Shown here piece after piece: positions 50,001 to 61,271 of a stretch of 64,000 bases of DNA; the first letter of the stretch is position 1; every line of letters starts with the position of its first letter. Origin of the DNA: Ciona intestinalis (Eukaryota; Chordata; Ascidiacea; Phlebobranchia; Cionidae); contig NC_020174.2 of assembly GCF_000224145.3 (NCBI RefSeq), positions 6,183,106-6,247,105 of the forward strand. Reading direction: 5' to 3'. The position numbers were made by a program, and so were the translations under genes. The notes under the pieces were generated by a model. That model saw nothing but the letters and a program-made list of their open reading frames with translations, was not told where the DNA came from and searched no databases.

Positions 50001-52225
50001 ATCTCTTTTCCAAAGCCCAAAAATCTTAATATTTTTGTTCTCATACTTTGTAGTTATATAAATATATATTCAATATTTATAAAAGACTTTTAACAGTTTT
50101 ATATTTATTTATTTTGTTAGGTTGAAGAAATGGAATGGGAGAAGAGGAGAGCCGTGCAAAATGCTGTGGATGATTGTAGAAGAGAAATGGAGGAAAAGTT
50201 TGGCAGGGAACGTGAAACAAACAGAAAAGAATTTCGAGCAAATATGGCGGAAGTTTTAAGGTAGAACACTAAGATAATATTTATTTAAAACTTTTTTCTT
50301 TGCAAATTTTTTTCTACATTTTTTATTTTGAATTTTTACTCTTTGCAGATTCTTTTCTAGAATTTTTATTTTTAATTTTTACTCTTTGCAGATTTTTTTG
50401 TAATAAATTTTATTTTATTTTTTTCTTCCCTAAATTGGTATCCTTTTTAAAATATTTTCTTAAAAATTGTTATTTTAGGGATCACCGTATAGAGTTAGAG
50501 AATTTGTCGAAGAAATATCTGGATGGTGGATTTGATCTTGAAGAGCTGAAACGAAGATCAGATGAGCTGGATTCAACAAAATTTGAACTTCAGGAGCTGC
50601 GTGCTATTCTAGAGGAGGAAAGATCTTCAGTTCGAAAAACAAAGTTGATGTTGAAAGATTCTGTAAGATATTGGTTCAAAAATTTGTGTTCTAAAGGATT
50701 TGGAAATCATCTTGAATTTTATTAATTTCTAAACAGTTTAACATACCAAAAATATTATGTTTCAAAAATAGTGTTTAAAACACTTATTAAATTATTATTT
50801 TGTGCAATATTTTAAAGTTTTTGTGAAACTTACTAAACTTTGTATTCCAGGCAACATGTGTCTTGTGATACAATACTTATTCTTGGGTTAATGATTATAA
50901 TGTAATAACAAAAGTTATTTTACCCGTCATAGCAAACAAAGTTTTCCAACTTGGAAGCTGAGTTTGAAGATCGTGTGTCTTCTGTGGAGGATATGCATCG
51001 AGCTAAGATTGAATCTCTAACCTTGGAGCGCGCGGATGCGAGAAGACTTTTAGCGAGGAGTTGTGAGGAGATCCAGAACGAGAAGATAGCAAGAGAAGCG
51101 GCCGAGAATGAGAGGAAAGAAGCCGCTAAAAGATCTATGGAGGTTTCATGGTTTTTTTAGTGATGTACATTCGTGAAGTTTAACTTATAGGATTTTAAGA
51201 TTTGCGTGTAATTTTGTTGGCTGTTTAGTACTTAATTATGACTAATTAGGGTTAATTTAATTTCAGGGACCTATTTTGAATTCGTTCTGAAATGATATTA
51301 TCCTAAACTTTATGTTTCTGTTTGAACTTTTAGGAACCCTTGTTAAAAACAGACCCCTTAACTGCTATGTTTAAGTTCCTTATATTTTTGTTTCAGGAAA
51401 AAATACAGAAATGCCAGCAAGCACCTTCAGCAGATACAATATTTGCATTGAATGCGCAAATGTGGAACTCTCCATCTGCTGAATTAAAAACTGCCAGTGT
51501 GATTGACATCAAATATATTTGCGACGATACTGACAGTGAAAATGGTGTTTCATCTGACCATGCTTTGCCAGCGTCCACACAAAGTGTTATCTTTAAGAAA
51601 AATGAATATTCTCATAAAAAGAAAAGCAATAGGTGAGAGTATTGTTCTCTTTGTTGATTTTAAATAATATATGCTGTTGAAAGACTTGTAGAGTACTTGA
51701 TTACGATAATAAATGTCATTTAGATACATCATGCATGTTAATACTGTGTAGTGTCATGCTAAAAAAAAAACACTCACAAAGTTGGTAACTAGTAAGCACG
51801 TGCGAGGTGTATGAAACACACATGTTATAAAGATGGTTGTTATACTGCTGCGCGATAAATCAGTTATATTCATTTATTCTAATTAATCCCTAAAAAATAA
51901 GTTCCATTTTATGTCATTTTTTAAATGGAGCTTATATATATCGAGAATGCACTAACTAATCTATAACTACATCATTAAAGAATCTATCAGATCTTACCCT
52001 GGAATTAATTCTGCTTTTCATTATTTCAGGCCCAAGTCAGCCCAATCGAACACAAAACACCCGCTTCGATTCAACGTACCACCAGTGGGAAATAATGACA
52101 AACAATCACCCAGTTCGATAACTCCTGTTGTCAATTCCTTCACAAATATAAAGAACAAACCAACCACTGTCGTACACCATGAAGAAAATGAACAGAGGCC
52201 AGATTCACCCGATGTCATTCATTGA
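47043..52225 (+). CDS. FLACC1: FLACC1-like coiled-coil protein
   Basis: Eleven exons: 47043-47093, 47412-47504, 47918-48033, 48773-48793, 49103-49271, 49519-49698, 50121-50260, 50479-50662, 50933-51142, 51397-51632, 52030-52225; 531 residues, all phases close. The middle is heptad-rich coiled coil: IIDLREQVATLSTFLEEEK, LRTEYRVLQASFKNYRCTLQ, and near the end QTKFSNLEAEFEDRV. These resemble from memory the segments of human FLACC1 (ALS2CR12) around IISDLEEQISELTAIIEQ, YKYLKNMFRTYQDSIYDEM and LQTKFAETEEKY, in the same order. A short acidic stretch (DDTDSENG) also has a counterpart. FLACC1 is a sperm flagellum fibrous-sheath-associated protein. The N-terminal and C-terminal tails are low complexity and not conserved. 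A generic coiled-coil protein is the alternative. Exon 48773-48793 is only 21 bp. Confidence 0.7.
49340..49475 (-). repeat. SINE family S head, reverse
   Basis: The reverse complement reads GCGCCGCGGCAAAGTGGTTA then GCGCAACTCTAACCCAGAGG and ACCATTGTGGGCGTATGTGT, a well-preserved tRNA-like head. It stops about 40 bp before exon 6. Confidence 0.75.
49780..49995 (-). repeat. SINE family S copy, reverse
   Basis: GAATGAATGTGACTTGCTTT, CATACACCTCGTGCTCGCTT, CTTGCCCAAGGACATATATG, GTAGCAGCGTCGAGCCTTAA: tail and body in reverse, nearly complete. Confidence 0.75.
50298..50420 (+). repeat. Tandem 43-bp repeat with acceptor-like sites
   Basis: Two to three units sharing CTTTGCA(G/A)AT and AATTTTTACT. 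Two units carry a perfect TACTCTTTGCAG 3' splice-site look-alike upstream of the real acceptor at 50478. Confidence 0.65.
51770..51880 (+). repeat. SINE family S tail fragment
   Basis: CACTCACAAAGTTGGTAACT, GTGCGAGGTGTATGAAACAC, ACATGTTATAAAGATGGTTG, ATTCATTTATTC. Confidence 0.6.
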
Positions 52226-53280
52226 ATTCTAATCAACTTTTTAATAAACTGCACTGTTTTTAAAGCATCTTATTTTCTCAAAATGTTCCTTTTTATCATG
52301 TCATGTACTTCATCTTACGCTGTGCTTTTAGTTATTTCACGTAGTTTAATTTTAACACTGTGCAATCTTTACCTTCTATCTGCACCATATTTTAAGAAAA
52401 TATCGCAAACAAGACAATTATTTCTTGATAAGTGGCTGCGGAAAAGTTAAAAAGTGTATTTGCTATTACAGTAATAGGATAACGAAATTGTTAAAAGTAA
52501 TATTTGATAAAAAGTATCATTCCTGTGTTTTTCCATGGCCTATCCAAATTCCAATTGGTGATTCATAAGAGTTCCGCAGTAAAAAGTAAAATCATAAATT
52601 CGACGAAACGTTGTATTGTATATGTCATATGATCAGATCATGTGTACTGCGTCGTCTCTCGTGACTGAAAATTCCGTGTGTTTGGTTGAGCGTACAAAAG
52701 AGACAAGATTGTGAGAAAGGGCGTGTGTAATGTTTTGCTATACCGCACGCGTCTTTAAATAGCGTGCGTGCACACGCGAGAACAGTTGTAGAGGCGCGTG
52801 GTTGTTATAAAGCACATGTACTAGCGTAGGGCGCCTTAGTTTCAAAAGACACCGTTCAGTAATATAGGACACCGGTATTACATTTACCAAACAAAGAATG
52901 TTTGATTGGCAGTTAGTGCGGTGTCAGTACACTATTAATATTTTATACCGGTGCAGTAGAACACAATTGGGACAGCGCGGTAACGTCTGTTGTTTGTTAT
53001 GCATACGTAAAAACTCAATTCTATTTCTGTAAACAAAATGCGTTTGCGGCAGACGGTACTGCACTTTAACCCAGACAGGGTAGCGTTACCATACAATGTT
53101 TAACGCGACAGTCGACAGAATATAACGACTATTTGTTTCATGCGATCACGTTTATAACATAACGGAAATAATGTTTATATTCTATATTTAGCACAACAAA
53201 TGCCCTGCAAACAATAACACGGTACAGTGCTCTTACTTTGTTGTTTTGCACATATAACACTAAACTGCTTCATATACAAC
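52226..53280 (+). other. Upstream region of the ABCA5-like gene
   Basis: 1.06 kb between the FLACC1-like stop and the transporter ATG. Its first part holds the AATAAA at 52243. About 52650-53110 is GC- and CpG-richer than its surroundings (GGGCGTGTGTAATG, CACGCGTC, GGCGCGTGG), as expected of a promoter. No coding exon seen. Confidence 0.5.
52243..52248 (+). terminator. Poly(A) signal of the FLACC1-like gene
   Basis: AATAAA 18 bp after the stop codon. Confidence 0.65.
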
Positions 53281-56200
53281 ATGGCTTCTCATTCAATATG
53301 GACGCAAGTAAAGGTTCTGGTTTATCGCAATTATCTTCTAAAGAAAAGAAGGAGATCGGAAACTTTTCAGGTTAGATTTTATTCATATAACCTTTTTAAA
53401 AAGCTTAATGTTTATATTTATATGTACCAATAAGTTTTTCTGAACACAATATGTATTCATATGAAGTTTAAGTCTGTACATACCGTTTCGTTGATAGTAA
53501 AAAATTGACTTGGTTTATTACATGGAGAATCAAATCCCCTGCCCCTTAACCATAAGCGCCAAACATTACAGATTAAGGCAGTACAAACCAATTCGGGGTA
53601 AGCCTGCCTACCCTACCACCCCTGGTTTGGCGCCTATGCCCAGCGCCCTTAACCTAAGCTGTTTAAAATTTTGGAACTCAAATTCATTATATATATATAT
53701 TATATCTTTGTACACTAATTTCTTCCCATTTTTTAGGAACTTATAATGCCATTATACTTTGTCGTTCTGCTCGTTATTTTGAAAAACTTTGCCTACAAGC
53801 CAGAAAGCAACCCTGAAATCCCACAAGGAAATACTACTGATTTATTCTCAAACCAGAACCTCGTTGCCAACAACACTTTATTCTACGTTGCACCACAATT
53901 TGCTGAGGCTGAACTGTAAGTATTGGGGTTATTGAACGGTGGGTATAATGTTTATTTCATGCCATAACAAGATAATCCTGGGTTGTTGATTCTATGTTCA
54001 TTACTACTAATGAGCAGATTGGAGTTTGCTTTTTGCAGGGTTGGAAAATTTTTCACATATTTTTACACAGAAAATTTTGTTCTGCATGGTAATTGCTACA
54101 ACCCAGTGGAGGCTTATGAGTATTTCAAATTGAAAGCTGAACTTGCCCTACTTAAGTAAATCGAATCAACTGAAATTTTTTTATTTTGATAATTTTCTTT
54201 TTCAGGTTAATAAACACTATTGAAGGCTTTAGTCCAATGTCACCTAAGAATCTAACAGTTACATACTTTAATACACTGGTAAGTTTTATATTATGTTGAA
54301 ATGTTAACTCACATTTGGTAGAGTTGTTGAGTGGGGTAAATTTCTGTTTACAATTGATTGCACTAGTTTCTTAACCCAAACTACTGTACATCGTCATGCA
54401 TTTATTAAAATATTTTCTCTATTTTTATTTACTACGGAGTATGGACCCATAATTTTACATTAGTTAAAAAACTTTTTTTACACAGCTTGAAATGGAGACA
54501 GCTTACAAAGCAAATAGTGTTTTGAACCCGATTGGAATTTTCTTTCCTAATAAGTCAATAGATGACTACATGTTACGGTTCCCATTCACTTCTTTACCTT
54601 CCTCTGCTACCTATGATTTTTCTGAACGTAAGTATTTAAAGTAATGCATTTTTATAAAGTTGCTGCTATAGTTCAGCGCTATGGCACAGTGTACGTATGT
54701 AACCTTGAGCAAGATACTTAACAGCAATTGCTCCAACAGTTTAACCCATGGGCCACTAATGGGGTTGTCTAAATTGTCAGCCATAGTGTAAAATATAACC
54801 ACTCACAAAGTTACATACGTGATGACACGTAAGCGGGAATAAAGTGTATGAAACAGAACATGGTTTATAAGACTGTCGTTATCCTGCAACGCAAGGATAC
54901 AGCAAGTTACATTCATTCATAGTTACCATATTTGTGTCACTGCAATGCAAGGCATAATATATATTGATCTACTGTTTCAAAATAACTGAATCAAATTTCA
55001 AATTTCCTCGCATCTGACTCGTAGACAATAAGTCCAAACGAAACAGGATCCGTATCATATTTCCGATGTGTGTCCAGTTACGACGTTCTTAAGCTTTTTT
55101 AAAAAGCACCTTTGACAATAGCTAGATAACCAGCGCCTCTTTTTTCATCTTAAACCTTTTGGTTTTACAACTAAAACCACCGTATGAACTGAGGACTGTC
55201 ATTTCTGTATTGAAACCTACTAGAACTCTATATTTTAACGACAAGTTTACATCATTCACTCGACCCTTTGACTTAAGAACCTCTGCACTGATTTGTGCAT
55301 AGCAGACAATTAATTATTTAAAAATTTCGAAATGGAAATTGAAATGCCTACCGACAAAGTAGTGCAATATCACTGTAGCAACTGCAGTGTAGGGTCTGTT
55401 TTCCTCTTTGTGTGTGTGGAAAAGTAATATTTTGAAACAGAGTTTGTTATTCCCATTGACAAAATATAATGTAACCCCAGAAGTTCGTACCAATGTTATG
55501 ACATATAATATTGCTATAATATATATATATATGTATATGTAGTACAGCCTATATCAATATTAAGATTATATTTTATTACAGGGAATTGTCGTTTGGGTCA
55601 GCCATGTCCAGCTAACCTTTACCTCACATCGGGGTTTGCAACATTACAAGCCATGATTGACACAGCTATTATGCAGGTTCACCTTTGTTGTTGTATTTTG
55701 TTTCATCAAATTTTATCATTTTGCAATTTTGGTATTTTTATTTTTCCTTTTGAATCGTTGAATATTTTTGGTAGGCCAAATTTCCAACATTTTTTAACCA
55801 TATTCCTTTATATAAGCTACAAATTCTTGAGTATTGACTCAATCATTTCTTAACATTATGACAAACTTGTTTATGTTTATTTTTTTAACATCAAGGCAAA
55901 GAAAACACTGTTTTTTTGGTTCACCCAATGTGAACCTTGAATTTTAACCTATTGTTGTACTAAATTTAAACATTAAAGGAATAAAATGTTTATTCAGATA
56001 CAAAATGTTAGTGTTGCATTTCCAAGCATCACTGTACAACGCATGGCAAAATCTGGCAACATAGCAAATGGGATGGTGTTTCAAATCCTAACAGCTCTTT
56101 ACCTCGTGATGGCGCTCTCTCCATTAATGGTGTAAGTTGTTTAAAACATATAGTAGGGTGGGGGAAGATGGGACACCTTTAGCACATAATATCTAAATAT

Positions 56201-59200
56201 CCTGATGGTGTTTTAAACAATCAACAACGGTCAATGGGAGTCATGGGCATTTAGTTTTATAATTTCTTGAATGTTCTTTGTTAACTACTAAACGGGGCCA
56301 GAAAATAGAGTTGAAAGATGTCCAGTCTTTCCCCAACCTACTGTACATATATTTAGAATCTAATTAGAGGTAAATCCTTAGTAATTTTTAACATACACAT
56401 GAATGAAATAATATATTTTTTAAAAAACTTTTGTAATTTTTGTAATTTGTCCCAAAATCTAGAATTCTAAATAGAATAAATCTTTGGTCATTTTAATAAA
56501 AACAATGATGATTTTTTATTCTAAAACTTCTGTAATTTAAAACTAAAAATTTGACTATGTTTTATATAATTCTGTAAATGTTTTTTGTTTACCACTAAAT
56601 GGAACAAGATTAGAGAATAAAAACATGTCCCATTTTACCCCACCCTACTATAGGAATATTCGCACTTGATGTTTGATTCAGTGTTTGTCCTATAGGTTCC
56701 TTCTTGTACATGTGGTGTATGAGAAAGAAAAAAAGATAAAAGAAGGCATGAAAATGATGGGATTATACAACCTTGCATTGTGGTAAGTCAACATGATACT
56801 TTTATATATTTTAAATATAAACTGACACTGTAGTGTATGCACCTATACAGGGAGGTCCTTGTCGAGGACCTGGGATTTATGCCAGAATTGGCTCATAACC
56901 CAACTGTACTATGATCAGATCACTATTTATTTTGTTTTAAATTGGTCTGAACATTACTACTAAATGGTACAAACAAATTTGTTTGTATTCTTCAATGTTT
57001 TAAAAATAATTTAGTTTACGAATCCCTTGTCTTGTTAATATTGACTTTACTATAAAACCTTCACCATTATTAGTCTTAATATTAGGATTATTCTGCCTTA
57101 GGCTATGAGTTTTGCTGCTCGCGACGTGACTCACTCAATTAAATATAAAACCTGTTTTGTGATCGCTTTACGAAGTACTTTTCTTTTTATCGTTGTTAAT
57201 GTATGTTATATGTATTGTGCAAAACACTTAAGGGACATTGTTTCAAGCCAATAGTCACTTATAAGCTTTAGCACCTTGTGTATTATTAATGCGCAAACTT
57301 TAAAATCTCAGGTCCAATTTCATACTACACTGTGAGACCCCTGTATGTTGCTCAACTATCGACTACAATCTTCTTCTAACTTTTATTTGTATGTACTTTA
57401 CACAGGTTAGGTTGGTCAGCCACTTATACCATCATGATGTTCTTTATCACGTTGATAATGACAATGGTGGCCGTGTTTGGAAAACTTTTCCCCAACAGCA
57501 ACTTTCTCTTGATTTTCCTTATTTTATTCCTGTATGCAATTTCTCTGGTGAGTTAAGTTAACCTTATGGGGCATAAATTCACACTTTACTTACTATTAAA
57601 TAGACTTTGGACGATATAGTATATTTACGTGGTGTCCAACCCAGTGGCCACTAATGTGTTGTTTGAATTAGCAAGCATACAGAAACACAACCACCCACAA
57701 AGTCACATACGTGGTAACTCATAAACGAGCACCAGGTGTATGAAACAAAACATCGGTGTTATAACGACTGTCGATTTCTCGCTTTATATGAATAAGCAAG
57801 TTACATTCATTCATTCAACCCTTACAGCAAATGATGGCGTTCATGTTGACGCCATTCTTCAACAAAGCACGATCTGCCGGTGCGTTCGCAAGTTTCTTCA
57901 CTATGATACTTTCTCTGTTTTACCTCCTTGTTGCTTTCGTGCCTAACATAAGCACGGTTGCAGTTTGCTTCCTACACCTCATTTCACCCGCTGGATTCGC
58001 AATAGGTCTAGACAAGGTAATCATCCATAAAGATATTTTGTTGCTATCGCTACCAAGATAATGAATGTAAAAAAAACGATCATCGGGAAAATTTAGAACT
58101 GAAAATGTTACCCTAACAAAAACGTAACGAAGTTTTGTAATTAGGTCTTAAAAAAACTGTTTAAAATCAACTTTTTTTCCAATCAAAGGCTTACCTTTAT
58201 TATTAGGAATTTTCAAGGTGTATATTTTTATCCATTTGAATCTACAATAATAAGTTTCCCATACTTTACCATAAACATGAGATAGTTAAATATTTGTTTT
58301 CATTTATCAGATAGCAGCTTTAGAGGTAACAAGTGGAGGAGCAACTTTTAGTACAATATGGGAAGGGACGAACCCGCTGGGACTAACTTATATTTTCCTG
58401 AGTGTTGATATCGTCCTGTACTTCATGCTCACCTTGTATTTTGACAATGTTATACCAAGTATGTATGGTTTAGTGTTTGTGTTCACTACTAGGAGTAGAC
58501 AGGAGGTTACAGACCTTCATTTTCTGGAGAATAAAAGGCATGAAATTTATTGCGTCACGGTTTTCCCCGTTGTTTAAATAGATGTTTCAAAACAGAGTTG
58601 GAAAACCCTTGTAACTGGGTATTATTGCATGAAGGTGTTGCAACTTGTAAATATTATGTCTTGTGATGGTAATTAAGTGAAAATCATTCTCGCAAAGGAG
58701 GTTTTGAAATCCATACAAATCGGTCTCTTTTATATAACATGGCTGTACAGTGGTGCAGCTAGAAAAAAAAGATGTTTTATCGCCTAAACCACCTTTTGAG
58801 CCATGATCGACATGCCATAGTATAATCGGAAATAACTCTTGTAAAACAAAGGACTTGATACTTACTACCAATCCACCATGTCATTACCAATCCATGTTTG
58901 TTTTTCCAGGTGAATATGGTCAGAGAAATTCCATCATATTTTGTCTACTCCCATCCTTCTGGTGTCCCTCCAAATCTGCGAAAACCAATGAAGAGTTTTC
59001 GAACGATGTTACATCAGATAGAGAAGCCGTAGACGACGATTTCTTGGGCAAGGAGGCAGTAGTGTAAGTAAAGTTACTTCTCAAACTAAAAGTTTTTGTG
59101 TAAGACATGACTTTTTTTATTGGTAAAATAAATAAACATGAAAAATCAGGAATGAGGGAAAACAAAGGGAGAGGCTTCAAAAACAAAATCAATGTTTTTT

Positions 59201-61146
59201 CTAAAGGATGTTTCGAGGGAAACAGCTGCTTCCCTGCTGCTACATCATTTACGATACCTTTGTCAAACATGTTACTGTATATGCTGTGTTAAATTACTTC
59301 CCTTTATAAACAGAACATTTTATTCATCAAATACTTTAAATATTTACAGAATTCGGAATATCACTAAGGTGTACGAACCTTTGGACATTTTCTCGAGCAG
59401 TGAAGAACGAACAGTTGCCGTTAAAAATTTCAGTCTCGACATTTATGAAGGCCAGATCACTGCTATACTGGGACATAATGGTGCAGGGAAAACAACTCTC
59501 TTTAATATATTGACAGGTAGTTTAGCTGGCAATCGTTATTGGGGTGGTTTGTAGTCTAATTTTTAAGCTGTAGTAAAATCTGGGGTGACATTGTTAAAAT
59601 GCAGTTACACTGAGTTGTTAAACATAGGTAACCTCATTGTTTAATGTGGTGAATGCAATATAGTTTGGCTCTGCTTGTTTGTATAGACATTGGACACCCA
59701 TGACCTAACAGCAGGGTAAAATTTGTAACACCTTTTTGCATTATGTTATATATTTAAATGTATTCTGTTTTTTTTCTATTTTTCTTCTTTCACTATTATT
59801 TTATATCACAAAGTTATTGTTATATTTATTATTTTTCACTTAAATTCTCCTTATTTTTAACCCACAATAAACCGGCGTTTGATCCTCCAGGTTTTGTAGA
59901 GGCGACCTCAGGTACGGCTTCCATCTTCAACTACGACGTGAGGAATCCGTCAGACATGCTTAAGATCCGGCAAATGACGGGAGTTTGCCCCCAACACAAT
60001 ATACTAATGGACCGACTCTCTGTCCTTGAACATTTAAATCTTTTCGCTGGAATTAAAGGAATTCCACAAGAACAACAAGAGGCAGAAGTAAGCTGAGAAA
60101 CTTTTCTGCAGTATTACAACAAAAACTTGTTTTTTTTAAGTTTTACTGTCTAGTTCCGAAATATGCTAGTGGCAGTGGGACATGCTTTAAATTAGCGAAT
60201 ATTCCTGTTTTTAAATCTCAATAAATTAAAAAAAACTGAAATTTTTTTTTTTTAAATGGTTACAACTCATGAAGCCCCCCGGCCACTGTCACAATTCCTA
60301 AACATTTCACCAACCTTGATAATTTTTTTCTCTCAGATTGATCGTGTCTTGAAACTAGTTGATTTGGAAGACCAAGCTGAGACATTTTCCAACAAGTTAT
60401 CCGGTGGACAGAAGAGGAAGTTGTCAGTTGGCATCGCAATAATTGGGGACCCAAAGGTAATGAGATGTTTATTCATCCATGTATGTTGGTTGGAATTCAA
60501 TGTGTGTGGTTTATAACCACAAATTTCTGTGTATTAGTTTATTTTAACTTAAAAAAAGCTTAATTAGTTTTAGTTTATACACCCGGCATACTACACTTAT
60601 GTAGAATTATATTCTCTGTAGGTTCATTTGGGTTCAACACGTATCCCCACACTTCTATATCCACACTGTGTTTAAACAACTGTCGTTTTGCTGTTGATTC
60701 CCTTCTTTTCGTTCTTTAAAAACTATGATCTTTACTGTCTTTTTTCAAAGAGATAAAAGTTCCCTCTTTGATAATTAAAAAAATGTTATGATATTTACTT
60801 GGAAAACTCGCAAGTCATTAACATAAATTTAAATCCCCTTTTGCAGATATTAATACTGGATGAGCCAACTGCGGGCATGGATCCCTATTCACGACATAAA
60901 CTATGGGACGTACTACGCAGCAGGAAAGAAGGACGTATCACGTTGCTCACAACTCATTTTATGGATGAAGCCGATATCTTGGCAGGTAAGGATGCTATAA
61001 TTGGGGTTTTATTTGTGTGAAACAAAACATCCGTGTTATACCAACAATCAATGCCTGCCACACAAGGATAGTTAACTGTTTTTGTTTTACTAAACCGAAA
61101 ACATTATGTTTTTATGCTACAGATCGTAAAGCAATATTAAGCAGGC
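53281..61146 (+). CDS. ABCA5: ABCA5-type ABC transporter, 5' half (partial)
   Basis: Sixteen exons: 53281-53370, 53737-53915, 54206-54278, 54486-54627, 55582-55676, 55998-56131, 56696-56782, 57406-57547, 57828-58016, 58311-58458, 58910-59063, 59350-59516, 59891-60087, 60337-60456, 60847-60985, 61123-61146, the last cut by a gap; about 693 residues so far. The N-terminus ([20 protein letters not shown]), the extracellular loop, the first membrane domain ([17 protein letters not shown], then LMLTPFF-type helices) and the first nucleotide-binding domain are all recognisable. The latter has Walker [10 protein letters not shown], signature [10 protein letters not shown], Walker [14 protein letters not shown] and the H-loop [16 protein letters not shown]. 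The closest family from memory is ABCA5/6/8/9/10; ABCA5 is the likely ancestral type. These are full transporters of lipids in endolysosomal or surface membranes. The second half is beyond the gap. Confidence 0.92.
54655..54925 (+). mobile_element. SINE family S, near full-length
   Basis: Starts in GTTCAGCGCTATGGCACAGT (head), then ACTTAACAGCAATTGCTCCA, GTCTAAATTGTCAGCCATAG, CACTCACAAAGTTACATACG, AGTGTATGAAACAGAACATG, and ends AGCAAGTTACATTCATTCAT. The B-box part is deleted. Confidence 0.75.
56152..56345. mobile_element. MITE family M, well-preserved copy
   Basis: Left AGTAGGGTGGGGGAAGATGG and right CAGTCTTTCCCCAACCTACT are inverted repeats with TATA-like flanks (ATAT / GTACATAT). Internal CTTTAGCACATAATATCTAA and TGGTGTTTTAAACAATCAAC. 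Confidence 0.85.
56565..56655. mobile_element. MITE family M right half
   Basis: CTGTAAATGTTTTTTGTTTA, CCACTAAATGGAACAAGATT, CATGTCCCATTTTACCCCAC, followed by CCTACTATA. Confidence 0.65.
57600..57825 (+). repeat. SINE family S body and tail, ABCA intron 8
   Basis: CCAACCCAGTGGCCACTAAT, CACCCACAAAGTCACATACG, CACCAGGTGTATGAAACAAA, ending AGTTACATTCATTCATTC just before exon 9. The same copy recurs at 61635-61860 in the duplicated contig. Confidence 0.75.
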
Positions 61147-61271
61147 NNNNNNNNNNNNNNNNNNNNNNNNNNNNNNNNNNNNNNNNNNNNNNNNNNNNNN
61201 NNNNNNNNNNNNNNNNNNNNNNNNNNNNNNNNNNNNNNNNNNNNNNNNNNNNNNNNNNNNNNNNNNNNNNN
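61147..61271. other. Assembly gap (125 N)
   Basis: The gap falls inside exon 16 of the ABCA gene. Sequence on its right restarts at a point equivalent to 57238, upstream of exon 8. Confidence 0.99.

Noticed and set aside
57740-57946. Open frame starting in the SINE tail before ABCA exon 9, repeated at 61774
   Set aside because: It reads a repeat and then ABCA exon 9 in the wrong frame; the correct frame begins at the acceptor 57827.
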